A stretch of 64,000 bases of DNA from Liolophura sinensis (GCF_032854445.1 NC_088305.1:10463717-10527716); one strand, 5' to 3'. Counted from the first letter of the stretch, positions 43,091 through 54,110 are shown. The notes: generated from the sequence alone by a model not told the origin. Translations and numbers: made by a program.

Positions 43091-43380
43091 GGACCAATGT
43101 GTGACCACGCGGTGCGCCAGGACCTCTCCCAGATGGGGCAGCCGGCTGCGGCACGAGCAAACCGAGCACCCCAAGGGGGAGGAGCGAGCTTGACGTTCAC
43201 TTCGGCAAGTTTACTTGCCGAATGTGCGACAGGACATTTTCCAGACGGGACGCATGTCTCAGGCATGAGCAGACGTACCGCGCGGATGGAGAGAGGTTTA
43301 CGTGCCCTACCTGTTCACGGACATTTCCGGGACTGACGCATGGGAATAGGTGCATGGGAAGAAGAAAAAATGTACCCATT
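43085..43380 (+). pseudogene. C2H2 zinc-finger fragment, frameshifted
   Basis: Around 43107-43190 one frame reads a finger-like C-x(6)-W-x(3)-LRHEQTEHPKGEE. After a stop and frame change, 43195-43350 reads FTCRMCDRTFSRRDACLRH, a linker, then FTCPTCSRTFPGLTHGNRC. These are two or three C2H2 modules with a conserved FTC..C..TF core; the last has lost its normal His pair. The reading frame is broken and no start or splice sites are clear, so it is probably a pseudogene or part of a mobile repeat. It directly follows the CRE/CCAAT-rich repeat. DNA binding is the usual role of such fingers. Confidence 0.65.
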
Positions 43381-43910
43381 CGAAGGGTTTGGGAAGCTGT
43401 TGTACCGGTGTTAAGGATGTTCCATCTGGGAGCACACCGTGTATTTCCCACCGTTACGTTTCTTTAAATTTAACTTATCATGGTGTGTCAAATCTAAAAA
43501 AATCTAAAAATATTGTACATATGTTTCGATTACAAGACGTGTTTCAGGGCGACCTCATCACCTGCAGGATGTTGGTCATTTTTATGGGTGGATGATACCG
43601 GAGATTCGGTCAAGTTATTGACCAACACTCTCTGGTGACATGCAAATATTTGCAGCCACATGAGTGCCGTTGACCTCTTATTATAACCAAGGCCATAGGA
43701 ACAGTGTGAATGAGGAAATGTACAAATTTGATGTCCGAGCTGGGATTAAGAGACTATCTATCTTAATCCGAGATCCGAGGCACGATTTGAATCTGCACCT
43801 CGTGTGTCCTAGCGAATGGAAGCATCTCCTGATAGGCCACAGTAATACCAAAATCAGGGATCCTAAATTAGTTAATGTACAAATCAAAAAAAGTACCTAC
43901 TTGGATCTAC

Positions 43911-44032
43911 TGTAAAATTCCTGCCCTCATCCTTGGCCAGAAAGCCATCCTCACACGAGCAACTGCAGCCGCCATCAGTATTGGTAGAGATGTGATCGCA
44001 GCCATGGGTTCCTAGCTCACATTCGTTGTTGT
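43911..44032 (-). CDS. orphan EGF-like (calcium-binding type) exon
   Basis: Behind an acceptor at 44033-44034 the minus strand reads (D)NNECELGTHGCDH, NTDGGCSCSCEDGF and ends RNFT at a GTAGAT donor. The DNNEC start and the NT-GG-CSC-GF order fit a cbEGF module. The Cys normally just before NT is Ser (ISTNT), while CSCSC supplies an extra Cys. No flanking exons of the same gene could be joined. It may be a lone exon of an extracellular protein with distant exons, or a relic. The sequence upstream (44040-44200) has a weak CUB-like look that I could not confirm. Confidence 0.55.
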
Positions 44033-44314
44033 CTGTTGAATTCGATGATAAGTGGATATATAACGTATACGAGTTTGCTTTGCCTATGTACTCTCGAGGA
44101 ACAAGACTGCGCCTTGGGACTGACAGTTTTCTGACTGCCACATATTTCAGCGTAATCATACGCCACGTTACCATTCCAGATAGAAGCGTGGCTGGCTAGT
44201 AAATATGGCACCAAGCTCCTCAGCGTGCACAATAGACAGTGTATAGTCAATGTATGGACAGGTCTGTTACTGGCATTCGTAAGCCAGCCGTCAACCAGTA
44301 AGGACGTTTTCGGT

Positions 44315-44510
44315 CAATACTCGCTAGACCAATTCCCAACACGGCGTATAACTCCCGATGAACTAAGAAAGTGTGTATATATATAGTACGAAAATAGGAA
44401 TCGTGCAAACAGAAGCAGTCAATGATGATGTTTCAATGATGTTGGAAAGATGCAAGGTATAATCTACGCAACTAAGGGAAATCGGTATTCAAATCGTGTA
44501 GTGCTAGAAC
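44315..44510 (+). repeat. dispersed duplicate E, copy 2
   Basis: Pairs with 33755-33950: CCAATTCCCAACACGGCGTA, AGAAAGTGTGTATATATA, AGAAGCAGTCAATGATG and CGGTATTCAAATCGTG align in order with gaps. It lies 280 bp from the EGF-like exon. Confidence 0.55.
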
Positions 44511-45270
44511 ATCTGTTGTCGATAACAAAAATATGTATCTCAGTTGCGTTTTGATTGTAACTGTTCATATATCCAACGTGGCGTTTGATGGAATATCCTT
44601 TGTACACACGTTTTTTTGCAGTAATAACTTATCACGTTGATTGAAATCGTCACACAACACACAGGATCTAACAAACGCTACAGCGAGATGTGTACATCCC
44701 ATATGCAGTACCCTGTATATTGCCGTCCAAGTAGGCCTATGGATAATTTACAATATCAAAATTGAAACTATCCCTCTTGTCGTAAAGTCTGCGAGAGGGG
44801 TTTTGGCCCTTGTACAAATATAGGTCTAGATAAGATGTACCACCAGGAGAGTGTGGTTTCCTTTAAAGCCAGCGAATGTGGGTGAATATCTTTTACAGCC
44901 TTTGCTACATATGGATTGTTTAAAGCTAGCCGATCATCAATATACCGTTTAGTGATTGAGAAAGATCGGACCTAGTGGGGATTACTCCTTAATAAACTGA
45001 CGGCCAAACGAAACTTTACCGTTCCAGGAGTTAAATTTAACCAGCCTTTTCAGCAAATTGATACCAAATTATTGTAGGCAAACATTGTACGAAACATATT
45101 CCCATGTGCGACAAGCGTCATATACGTGCACACGAATTTGTTTTGAGACAACGACGAAAGTTGAAAAATCACGTGACCCATGGATGGCCGCAAGTGCACA
45201 TGTAAAAAGTGTATAAAAACGTTACACACAGTATGCTGGACATGCACAATGACTAATAACCACCAAAGTA
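44511..45270. other. no gene recognised
   Basis: AT-rich unique sequence between duplicate E and the second transposase relic. Short open frames show no domain signature. Confidence 0.5.
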
Positions 45271-46090
45271 ATGCCTCGATTGCCTCCAGAACAACGCGAG
45301 TGGGCCCTGGGTATGGTGTCCATGGGAGTCACCCATGCCCACATTGCAAGGACCTTCGGCTGCTCTCGTATAACTATGTCAAACTTGATGCAAAGTTACA
45401 GACAGTGCAGACATCAGAAAGGCCAAGAACAGGCAGGCCTAAGGTAACTACGTCCAGCGAAGACTGGTACCTGCGCACCTTACACCTAAGGAACCGCTTC
45501 CTGACAGTGACGTCATCGTCTTTAATTGCCCTACGTCACCTGGTCAGTCGGCAGACCGATGGCTCACGAAATTAGGGCCTGTCGACCATTCAGAGGGCAG
45601 TTCTTGACAGCCGAACATCGTCGCCAGAGGTTGCGATGGGCTCGAATTATACGCCGTTGGCAGCGACGTGATTGGCAACGTGTTGTTTTCACGGATGAAA
45701 GCCGCTTCTGCCTGTTGCGAGCCGATGGCAGAAAGCGAGTTTACCGTAGAAGAGGCGAACGATCGGCTGTATCATGTGTCCAGGAAGTGGTACCGTTTGG
45801 TGGCAGCAGAGTGATGGTGTGGGGTGGGAGACGAACGGACACCACTGGTCATAATCTATGGGAACCTAAGAGCTCAACGTTACGTGGATGACATTCCACG
45901 TCCTGTTGTCCTGCCATTCCTTCAACAGCAGCCACGTGGTTTCCTGTACCAGCATGACAACGCAAGAACTGGCGTTCGCTTTCCAAGATGAATGCCAACG
46001 AATTCCACGTCACCATACGACTGGCTTTTTCTATGCGTCAGAGAGTTTTTGCATGCATTGAAGCAAGGGGTGACCACACGCGATATTAAT
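45271..46090 (+). pseudogene. second degenerate Tc1-like transposase
   Basis: It begins MPRLPPEQREWALGMVSMGV with the helix-turn-helix words HAHIARTFGCSRIT. After frame changes near 45420-45540 it continues with RPFRGQFLTAEHRRQRLRWA, VVFTDESRFCLLRADGRKRV and SRVMVWGG (45575-45830), then PFLQQQPRGFLYQHDNART-like words near 45925. The DES motif is present, but the last catalytic block (PDLNPIEH type) is not readable. No terminal inverted repeats were found. It is a different subfamily from the element at 40867-42381. Confidence 0.8.
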
Positions 46091-46679
46091 GGGTTTTGGT
46101 ATTAAATGACTTAAAAACTAATCAACTTTTTGTATACTCTGCCCATTGTTAACCAAGATGGAATGGTTATTTTTCTAACTCTGCTCTGTTTAAAATGATT
46201 TCAGGGATGCTTTGTCCGTTCTTACTCAAGACTTTCAATATTTAAAGTCATTGGTCTATTCAATATATTAAACTTCAGTCATCCTTGCTTTGGCAAAATA
46301 AATTGATTTGAACTCTTGTAAAGTTTCTTTCGGCCGTCAGTTTAGTTTCAACATTTAGTCATATTCATATGAGAACAAGTATAGGTTGGGCAAAGGAGAG
46401 CACAATTTGTACTCATCGGAATACCTATACCCTAATGATATATGGTTTCCTCGAATTTCACATAGATGTTATTAATGAGAAATCCAAACACCGAGGAAGT
46501 GTACATCCTTGTATTTGACTTGGTAACCCACAAAAAGGTAGCTTAAACACCAAATACACGGAATGCCTATACACCAATTTAGATCCAGTCAAGAGCTGGG
46601 GCACATTCAACAATACGATAAAACTCCAATAAAAGTTCAAATTTTGACATATTTGTCTTGGCAACATTTTTGAAGCTGT

Positions 46680-47962
46680 TGTAGTATCGGCAGCAGGAGT
46701 TGTTGTTACCTGTGTCGTAGCTGAATTTGTTGTAGTGTCATGAGTAATTGCTGTTGTTCCTTGAGTCGTAGCTGAAGTTGTATCATCAGCATCATTTGTT
46801 GCTGTTGTTGTTGTCTTTGTCTCAGCTGAAGTCATTGTGCATCAGCAGCAGGAGTTGTTGTTGCCTGTGTCGTAGCTGAAGTTGTTGTGGTATCGGCAGC
46901 AGGATTTGCTGTTGCCTGTGTCGTAGCTGAAGTTGTGGTATCATGAGCAGTTGTTGTTGTTGTCACAGCGGAATTCGTAGTAATATCAGTTACAGGAGTT
47001 GTTGCCGTTGTCACAATTGAAGTTGTTATAGTATCGGCAGCAGGAGTTGTTGTTGCCTGTGTCGTAGCTGAAGTTATAGTATCGGCAGCAGGAGTTGTTG
47101 TTGCCTGTGTCGTAGCTGAAGTTGTTATAGTATCGGCAGCAGGAGTTGTTGTTGCCTGAGTCGTAGCTGAAGTTGTTGTGGTATGGGCAATTGTTGTTGT
47201 TGCCCGTGTCGCAGCTGAAGTCGTTGTAGTATCATCATCAACTGTTGATGTTGTCTGTGTCGCAGCTGAAGGTGTTGTAGTATCGGGAGAAAGAGTCCTT
47301 GTTGCCAGGCGTTGTTGTTGCCTGTGCCGTAGCTGAAGTTGTTGTAATATCCACAGCAGGAGTCGTTGTTGTCTGTGTCGTAGCTGAAGTTGTTGTAGTA
47401 TGGGCAGCAGGAGTCGTTGTTGCCTGTGTCACAGTTGAAGTCGTTGTTGCATCGACAGCAGGCGTTGTTGTTGCATGTGCCGTAGCTGAAGTTGTTGTAG
47501 TATCAGTAGCAGGAGTCGTTGTTCCCTGCATCTTAGTTGAAGTTGTTGTAATATCCGCAGCAGGAATCGTTGTTGCCTGTGTCGTAGCTGAAGTGGGTGT
47601 AGTATCAGCAGCAGGAGTTGCTGTTGCCTGAGTCGTAGCTGAAGTTGTTGTGGTATCAGTAGCAAATGTTGTTGTTGCTTGTGTCGCAGCTGAAGTTGTT
47701 GTAGTATCAGTAGCAGCAGTCGTTGTTGCCTGTTTCGCAGCTGAAGTTGTTGTAGTATCAGCAGTAGGAGTCGTTGTTGCCTGTGTCACAGTTGAAGTCG
47801 TTTCATCGGCAGCAGGAGTTGTTGTTGCTTGTGTCGTAGCTGAAGTTGTTGTAGTATCAGTAGCAGGAGTTGTTGTTGTTGTCTGTGTCGTAGCTGAAGT
47901 TGTTGTGGTATCATGAGCAATTGTTGTTTCCTGTGTGCAGCTGAAGTCGTTGTGTATGTTAA
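46680..47962 (-). repeat. 51-bp (17-codon) Thr-rich coding repeat array of the mucin-like gene
   Basis: About 25 copies. On the minus strand each unit reads TTTSATTQATTTPAADT. Frame is kept for long runs, for example 183 codons over 47238-47789, but shifts between blocks near 46835, 47030 and 47235. It is the same repeat as at 52500-52765, so the array was once continuous. The Thr/Ser/Pro-rich make-up predicts dense O-glycosylation. The 3' end near 46680 runs into non-repeat sequence with no clear terminal exon. Confidence 0.85.
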
Positions 47963-48164
47963 ATTCTGCTCTTATACTTTATATCATGTTTCACCTTTCA
48001 AAAAGATGACTATTACTATGACTGTAATTATAATGTATACATGGATTTAATTGGTAAGTTTTGAAAAATTATATGGAACATTTAAATCGATTTTTAACAT
48101 TAATTAAATGTAACAGTATTATCGTTAATAGGGATTACACTTTCTGAATAAAGCACAGATTCTA

Positions 48165-48290
48165 GTGCTGAAATTTGGCTGAGACCACTGCGGGTTTCGA
48201 ACCAACGACCTCAGAGTCAGGCACCTAACCGCCAGCAATACATGTCAACCGTCTAGACCACTCGACCAACAGGCCTTCCACAAAAAATGG
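48165..48290 (-). repeat. tRNA-derived SINE head (Leu/Ser-like)
   Basis: On the minus strand: GGCCTGTTGGTCGAGTGGTC (A-box-like) and GTCGTTGGTTCGAAACCCGC (perfect B-box core GGTTCGAAACC). The spacing includes a long variable-arm-like segment. It lies inside the DNA that splits the mucin-like array. It is not a functional tRNA, as the acceptor stem does not pair. Confidence 0.65.
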
Positions 48291-48379
48291 AAGGTAGTTG
48301 ACCGGTAGACTTTACAGCGAGCATGCATTACCCCTCTGATGATCACAAACGACGTCACTCCCTTAGGTGAATATATCAG

Positions 48380-48473
48380 ATAGGTATAGATGTCATTTAG
48401 AAAGTGGATTAAGTAACAGTATTATCGATAATACTGTTACTTAATCCACTTTCTAAATGACATCTATACCTAT
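48380..48473. repeat. perfect 94-bp palindrome (47-bp arms, no spacer)
   Basis: Left arm 48380-48426 starts ATAGGTATAGATGTCATTTA; right arm 48427-48473 is its exact reverse complement, and the centre is TATC/GATA. A diverged partial copy of the inner arm (AACAGTATTATCG) lies at 48113. Zero spacer and zero mismatches are unusual for a decayed element. Confidence 0.95.
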
Positions 48474-49189
48474 TTAATTAAATGTGTCAAACAATATTAA
48501 ATTCTGCACAGTAAAGTCAAGATTTATGGTTAATACTATACATTTTTCTGAAATAAACAATATTTATCAGAATATACTAAACATTTAAGAACAAAATAAT
48601 ACAGTAGTAAATGGGTGAGTGTGATCCTTTAAAGGTGCCAGCCAGCATCGAAAAATAAATCCATTTCTAAAGATAAACGTACAAAATATCAGATGCATAT
48701 CAGTAAAACTATAAATAGCATGTAGCTGCTTGATGAATGGTTTACTGCAACAACAACATTAGAAAGTCTGTTGGGCTGCATTACTAGAAGAGCAACTTTC
48801 AGACGTATACTATTCTAGTGTATTGTTTGTACCTAGTATGCTGTGTGATAACATTTCAGTATTTCAATACATTTTGCATGGTTTAACTGGTTTGTACAAG
48901 CGTACATTTATCATATTTAAGGTTTTGAACATACAGTTTTCAATGGTTGTACAGGCCTAAGAGAACTGATGTTGTCTAATGGATGAAGGTGAGCAGCCTT
49001 GAAACGTTAGATTGTCTCAAAAGTGTTTCATTTGTTGGTTTGTATGAATACCATGCCACATGTATATTTTTAAATTTGAAACATTATGACAAGTTTTCAC
49101 AATGTTCATTGTAATAGCATAAGCAATAATGAACTTCCGAATGTAATAATACTAACATGTTAAGTTCTCCCTTAGCTTACGTGACCCTT

Positions 49190-51930
49190 TTAGGTTTTGG
49201 TCGCAAGAAACTTTCTCACACTTTGATCAGGAAGTAAATTTTCCTTAACCCATGCTGGTGGCTTTCCTGATGTAAAGCGCTTTTCACACCATAAATCTTC
49301 TTTCTGCTTTTTAGATTTCAAAATTTTCTTTATGTCGTGAGATTTTATCTTTCTACTAGACAAAGATTCACTTTGCTCATTTGATTGTCCTGGGCTATGT
49401 ATATATTTGTTTCTGTCATTATCCAATTTGGATTTGTCTATTTGTTTTGTTTGTGCACTTAAGTTTTTTTTTCACATGTCTTATCTTGCAACTCTTCAGG
49501 GTTTTGTTCTTCAGAGTCATCCTCGTGGTGTTGGTTGGTAGTAGTTTGGATCTTTGTAAGGTTTTAGTCTGTTTGCATGAACTACAGATCTGACTAAATC
49601 ATGACCCACTGCTTTCCTTAGCTTGTGTGTATTGTTTTCATAACAGATACAAATGTAACAAGGTCCAAGCCATTTTCTACACAGTTTGTGTGATAACCCT
49701 GGCTGCTTTTTCATACAGTAGAGCCACACTTTGTCATTCTCTTTATACTCTGGCTGTGAAGCTGATTTGTCGTGTTGTCTACTGTACTTCTAATGAGCCT
49801 TTTCAATATTGTCATGTGCTATTGACCTACAGATTTCTAAGTTTGTTTTTAGTTTTCCTAAATGAGCATTTGCATTTTTGCCAATATTCGGAGATGGAAG
49901 TAATGAAGTATATCGGTAGAGTTGGTTGATGGCCATAAACAAGTTTATCCAGTTGACTCACCCAGTTGTGGCAGGAGTCATTCTATATGCCATCATTACT
50001 GTTGGTAAAACTTCATTCTAGTTTGATTAACTTGGCTTACAGTAAGCCCTAAGAGTTTGAAGGATAGTGCTATTCATCCTTACACATGCAGCGTATGTTT
50101 TGAGGGTGGTAACTGCTCGTTTTCAATCCTGTAATTTGAAACAGTTTGCACAACTCTGTTACCAAGTGTGACAGGAAGTTTTGTCCTCTGTCAGAAAGTA
50201 GCTTTCTCGGAGCACCATATCGACATAATATTTCTACATATAATACTCTAGCAATTTCACTGGCTTCTTGAGTTTTCAAAGGAAATACTTCAAGCCATTT
50301 AGAAAAAGAACTTGTAAACAACAAAATATATGAATGACCATATTTAGATTTGTGTACAGGTCCAAGAATATCCACATGAAGGCGGCTAAAAGTTGAACCA
50401 ATAGGTAAATGTCTCAAAGGTACCTTCTTTTGATGATAATATCTCTTAGATGACAAATTTAGCATGATTTTACATAGTATTCGATGTCGGATACCATTTT
50501 TGGACAATGGTGTTTTAAAGAAATTGTACCCTGTGTTCTGTCTTGTCCTTGATGACCAAAACTATCATGACATATTTTCAAAATTTCATCTCTCATTGCA
50601 AAAGGTATACATACTTATTTGACCTCTCTTTCTGCTTTAGTTCCCTTACCTCTAGGAGAAAAGAGATGATACAACACCCCGGAATGATATCATCTTCAAG
50701 AAATTTTATGTATTGCAAGAGCACCGAATCCTGCCTTTGCAATTTACTGAGATCATCTACTGAAACTGTGCAAACTTCCTGAGGTGCTACTTACGGTTGC
50801 AGCTGTATATAAGAATCTTCTGCTGCAGGCAGAATATCTGCTGTCTTAGGAGGTAGGGTTTCTGCAGACATTATTAAATTTCCGTCATTTATTTCAATGG
50901 GAGTATGCTCATCTCTTGACGAACACATCTATGTTCGACGGGATAGAGCATCTCCATTGCTATGTTTCTTTCCAGGTTTATGACCAACAGCAAAATTGTA
51001 TTGTTGGAGGAACATGCACCATTTTTCAATGCGGCCGGTTTTGACATTTCATACTCTGGAGGCTAGTCAAAGCACTATGATCCGTTATTATTTGGAATTT
51101 ACTGTTTGCAAGATAAACATGGTACTATCTTATGCCTTCGATGATAGCTAAATATTCACGTTCTGTTATACTCCAGTTTTTCTCTTTATTTCTTAGTGTT
51201 TTGCTGCCGTAAGCTATTACAACTTCTTTATTTTCATTGTTCTTTTGTCCTAAAATATATCCTATGGAGTATGCTGAGGCATCTGAATATAAAATAAATT
51301 CTTTTGTGAAATCTGGAAAATGTAAAATGGGAGGAGACTGGAGTGCATTTTTCAGTTGCTTAAAAGCTTTCTCACTGTCTTCTGTCCAATCCAAGACTTT
51401 GTCTTTGTTCATCAGCTGATTCAAAACATGTGTTATTTTTGCATAACACAAATCTTCTATAATAGTTACACAAACCTAGAAATGACCTCACATCTGTAGC
51501 ATTCGTTGGTACAGAAATTGTTTTTACAGCTTCAGTCTTATTACAGTCAACTGATATGCCATTTTTTAAAATGACATTCCCTAAATAATTTACTTTTTCA
51601 GCACCAAAATGACATTTGGAAGGTTTTAATTTTAAATTATTTTCTCTTATTCTTTGAAACACACCTGATAAATGCTTAAGGTGAGATTGAAAGCATTTGC
51701 TGAATATCAAAATATCATCGACATATACAAGTGCGTATTTCCTACCCATATCTCTTAAGATTATCATTTGAAAAGAAGCAAGGGCATTTGTCGATATAAA
51801 TGGTAATTTCCTAAACTGATAGACGCCTTTGTGAGATACAAAACCTGTCTTGTGCTTTGTTTCTTCATTTAAATCTATTTGCCAATAACTGGAAAATAAA
51901 TCAAGCGTGGGAAAGATTTGTGTCCGGGTT
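49190..51930 (-). mobile_element. 5'-truncated, decayed Ty3/gypsy-type LTR retrotransposon (pol region)
   Basis: Domains on the minus strand in order: reverse transcriptase from SSYWQIDLNEETKHKTGF (about 51900) through the active site YVDDILIFSK (about 51715) and FLGLCNYYRRF; RNase H with LYSDASAYSIGY (about 51280) and ITEREYLAI; integrase core with HVDILGP and LSDRGQNF (50400-50150) that breaks after YHPQN, before the catalytic Glu; and the pol C-terminus VVHANRLKPYKDP (about 49570). The order RT-RH-IN defines Ty3/gypsy. Gag, protease and the RT N-terminus are missing upstream of 51930. Frames are broken, and no LTR pair could be set. Confidence 0.88.
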
Positions 51931-52454
51931 CTCCGCCAGCAAAGACCAGGGTTGGGGCCTTAAGAAAAGTTGCGACGGGGATGGTCACAGTCAGTTATGT
52001 TCATTCTATGTCTAACGTAAATAGGAAAACTCTCCAAGGCGTTCTCAGTTAACAACAGGCATTTATTATACATAACAACATGGGAGTGACCAGACTCTGA
52101 GGTCCTTACAGGTCAACTCCCAAACCGTTCTTCCTTCTTCTCTCTACTTGGGAAACAACCATATTTATACTTACAATTGTTTGTTTTCTTAACTATTAGT
52201 AACAGTTGCTGGTTTCAGGTATAAACTTGTTCTTTAATTACAACCACTGACTGATTAGTCAAATGCACATGTGGAAAGTTAATCCTCACACTTAATCTAA
52301 TTAACTCTGCATGTTAACAAGCTGGACACAGTTGACTGTCCAGTCTATAGCTTGATTTAACCATTCCTATATCACATGTCTATTATAACTATTTTACATG
52401 TACATTACATTTGACCACTACACGTGTGTACACAGCTTGTCTGTAACTCGTTTA
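51931..52454. other. unassigned DNA between the retrotransposon and the mucin-like gene
   Basis: Sequence abruptly unlike RT begins at about 51930 (TTTGTGTCCGGGTTCTCCGC). It may be part of an LTR or of another insertion. It has no open frame of note, and I found no matching copy near 48000 that would prove an LTR. Confidence 0.45.
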
Positions 52455-53118
52455 CTAGTAGTGTACATGAATTGTTAGGATGATCAGTATACAGCTGGTG
52501 ATAATAACATGAGCAATTGTTGTTGTTGCCCGTTTCGCAGATGAATTCGTTGTAGTATCAGTGGCAGGAGTCGTTGTTGCCTGTGTCACAGTTGAATTTG
52601 TTATATTATCGGCAGCAGGAGTTTCTGTTGCTTGTGTCGTAGCTGAAGTTGTTGTAGTATCAGTAGCAGGAGTTGTTGTTGTCGGTGTCATAGCTGAAGT
52701 TGTTGTAGTATCACCATCAGTTGTTGTTGTTGCCTGCGTCGTTGCAGTAATTGTTGCCAGAAGGACTGCAGTAAAGCCGAGAACACAATCAGGTATATAT
52801 CGTCATCGCAGTTAAGTTTTTAATTAGGCTTACGATTTTCATTGCCATACAGAAACATGCCTGTGTGTATTAATTACCAAATGTTTTGTCAGTTAATCAC
52901 GTTAATTATTTAATTCAAGTCATTCATTTTAGAAGTCACTATATAATGATATAGGAAAACTATTCTTCTTTAGCCAACATGACATTGAGTGTTCTGTAAT
53001 GACATACATGTACATGCCATTCAATAAATTATACTGAACGACAAAGATGGACGTCTAACGTTAAGTGTATCGTCTCACCTATCAAAAGCAAACCGGTCCA
53101 TCTTCTGAAAAGCCACAT
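52455..53118 (-). CDS. secreted Thr-rich mucin-like protein, 5' exons (gene split by retrotransposon)
   Basis: Exon 1 (53118-53079) encodes MWLFRRWTGLLLI and ends at a GTGAGA donor in phase 1. Exon 2 starts at 52765 after a TTTACTGCAG acceptor and continues VLLATITATTQA, completing a signal peptide, then TTTTDGDTTTTSAMTPTTTT and Thr-rich 17-residue repeats. The frame stops at 52455, after the repeats run into inserted DNA at about 52500, giving about 116 aa with a hydrophobic tail (IITSCILIILTIHVHY) made by insert sequence. The rest of the repeats lie at 46680-47962. Mucin-like proteins coat epithelia or form mucus. The link to any named mucin is unknown. Confidence 0.65.
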
Positions 53119-53424
53119 GATGACAAGACTGGAAACAAAGCATAAGGGAATTTAATGTTTCTGTTATGATTATGGGACTAAGGTTGTTTTAGACAATGCT
53201 ATACACCCGGGGTTTCATGTAGTCGGAAGATGATAAGAACTTTTCAGATAGCCAATTTAAAAGAAGACAATGCATATAATTTACTTAACTTTTGTACATG
53301 TAAAATCAAAGCGAACTTCAGAACAAAGCATTGTTAAAAAATCTAAAATTTCCTGGATTTAGCAGATATTCCTCAGCGAAGACAGACTTCACACCCAGGT
53401 TCAGCAAATATACGTCAATAGAAA

Positions 53425-54110
53425 CATGCCGAACACCTGTATTTTAAAGCAGATATTTGTTCCCACAGATAGGCCTAACACCTGGGTGTAGCAGATACAC
53501 GTCAGTATAGACAAGGCGAACAACTTCATTTAACAGATATTTGTTCGCACAGATAGGCCTAACCTGGATTTAGCAGATACACGTCATTATAGACAAGGCG
53601 AACAACTGGATTTAACAGATATTTGTTCGCACAGATAGGCCTAACACCTGGATTTAGCAGATACCCTCAGTATAGACAAGGCGAACAACTTGGTTTAACA
53701 GATATTTGTTCGCACAGATAGGCCTAACACCTGGATTTAGCAGATACCCTTCAGTATAGACAAGGCAAACAACTGGATTTAACAGATATTTGTTCGCACA
53801 GATAGGCCTAACACCTGGATTTAGCAGATACACGTCAGTATAGACAAGACGAACAACTGGATTTAACAGATATTTGTTCGCACAGATAGGCCTAACACCT
53901 GGATTTAGCAGATACACGTCAGTATAGACAAGGCGAACAACTGGGTTTAACAGATATTTGTTCGCACAGATAGGCCTAACACCTGGATTTAGCAGATACA
54001 CGTCAGTATAGACAAGGCGAACAACTGGATTTAACAGATATTGTTCGCACAGATAGGCCTAACACCTGTATTTACATATACACCTCAGCACAAACCGGGC
54101 AAAGAACTGG
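53425..54110. repeat. 84-bp satellite, about 8 copies
   Basis: The marker AGATAGGCCTAAC recurs at about 53467, 53551, 53633, 53716, 53800, 53884, 53968 and 54051, so the period is 82-84 bp. Each unit is two related 42-bp halves (GGATTTAGCAGATAC and GGATTTAACAGATAT). Diverged half-units continue to about 54220 and upstream to about 53345. It lies about 300 bp upstream of mucin-like exon 1. An 84-bp unit stays open by chance on the minus strand for four copies. Confidence 0.92.

Noticed and set aside
44017-44250. Possible CUB domain upstream of the EGF-like exon (AYDYAEICGSQ)
   Set aside because: Some words resemble a CUB end, but the frame does not join to the EGF exon and key positions are missing.
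47299-47916. Val-rich plus-strand frames of 88-110 codons
   Set aside because: They are the antisense of the Thr-rich repeat array (ACA/ACT read as TGT/AGT-shifted GTT); only the minus strand joins to a signal-peptide exon.
48165-48290. Possible functional tRNA gene (Leu/Ser-like)
   Set aside because: Internal promoter boxes are good, but the acceptor and anticodon stems do not pair convincingly; read as a SINE head.
53654-54001. 115-codon minus-strand frame with a 28-residue repeat
   Set aside because: It arises because the 84-bp satellite unit is a multiple of three. Units of 82-83 bp break the frame, and no start or splice context exists.
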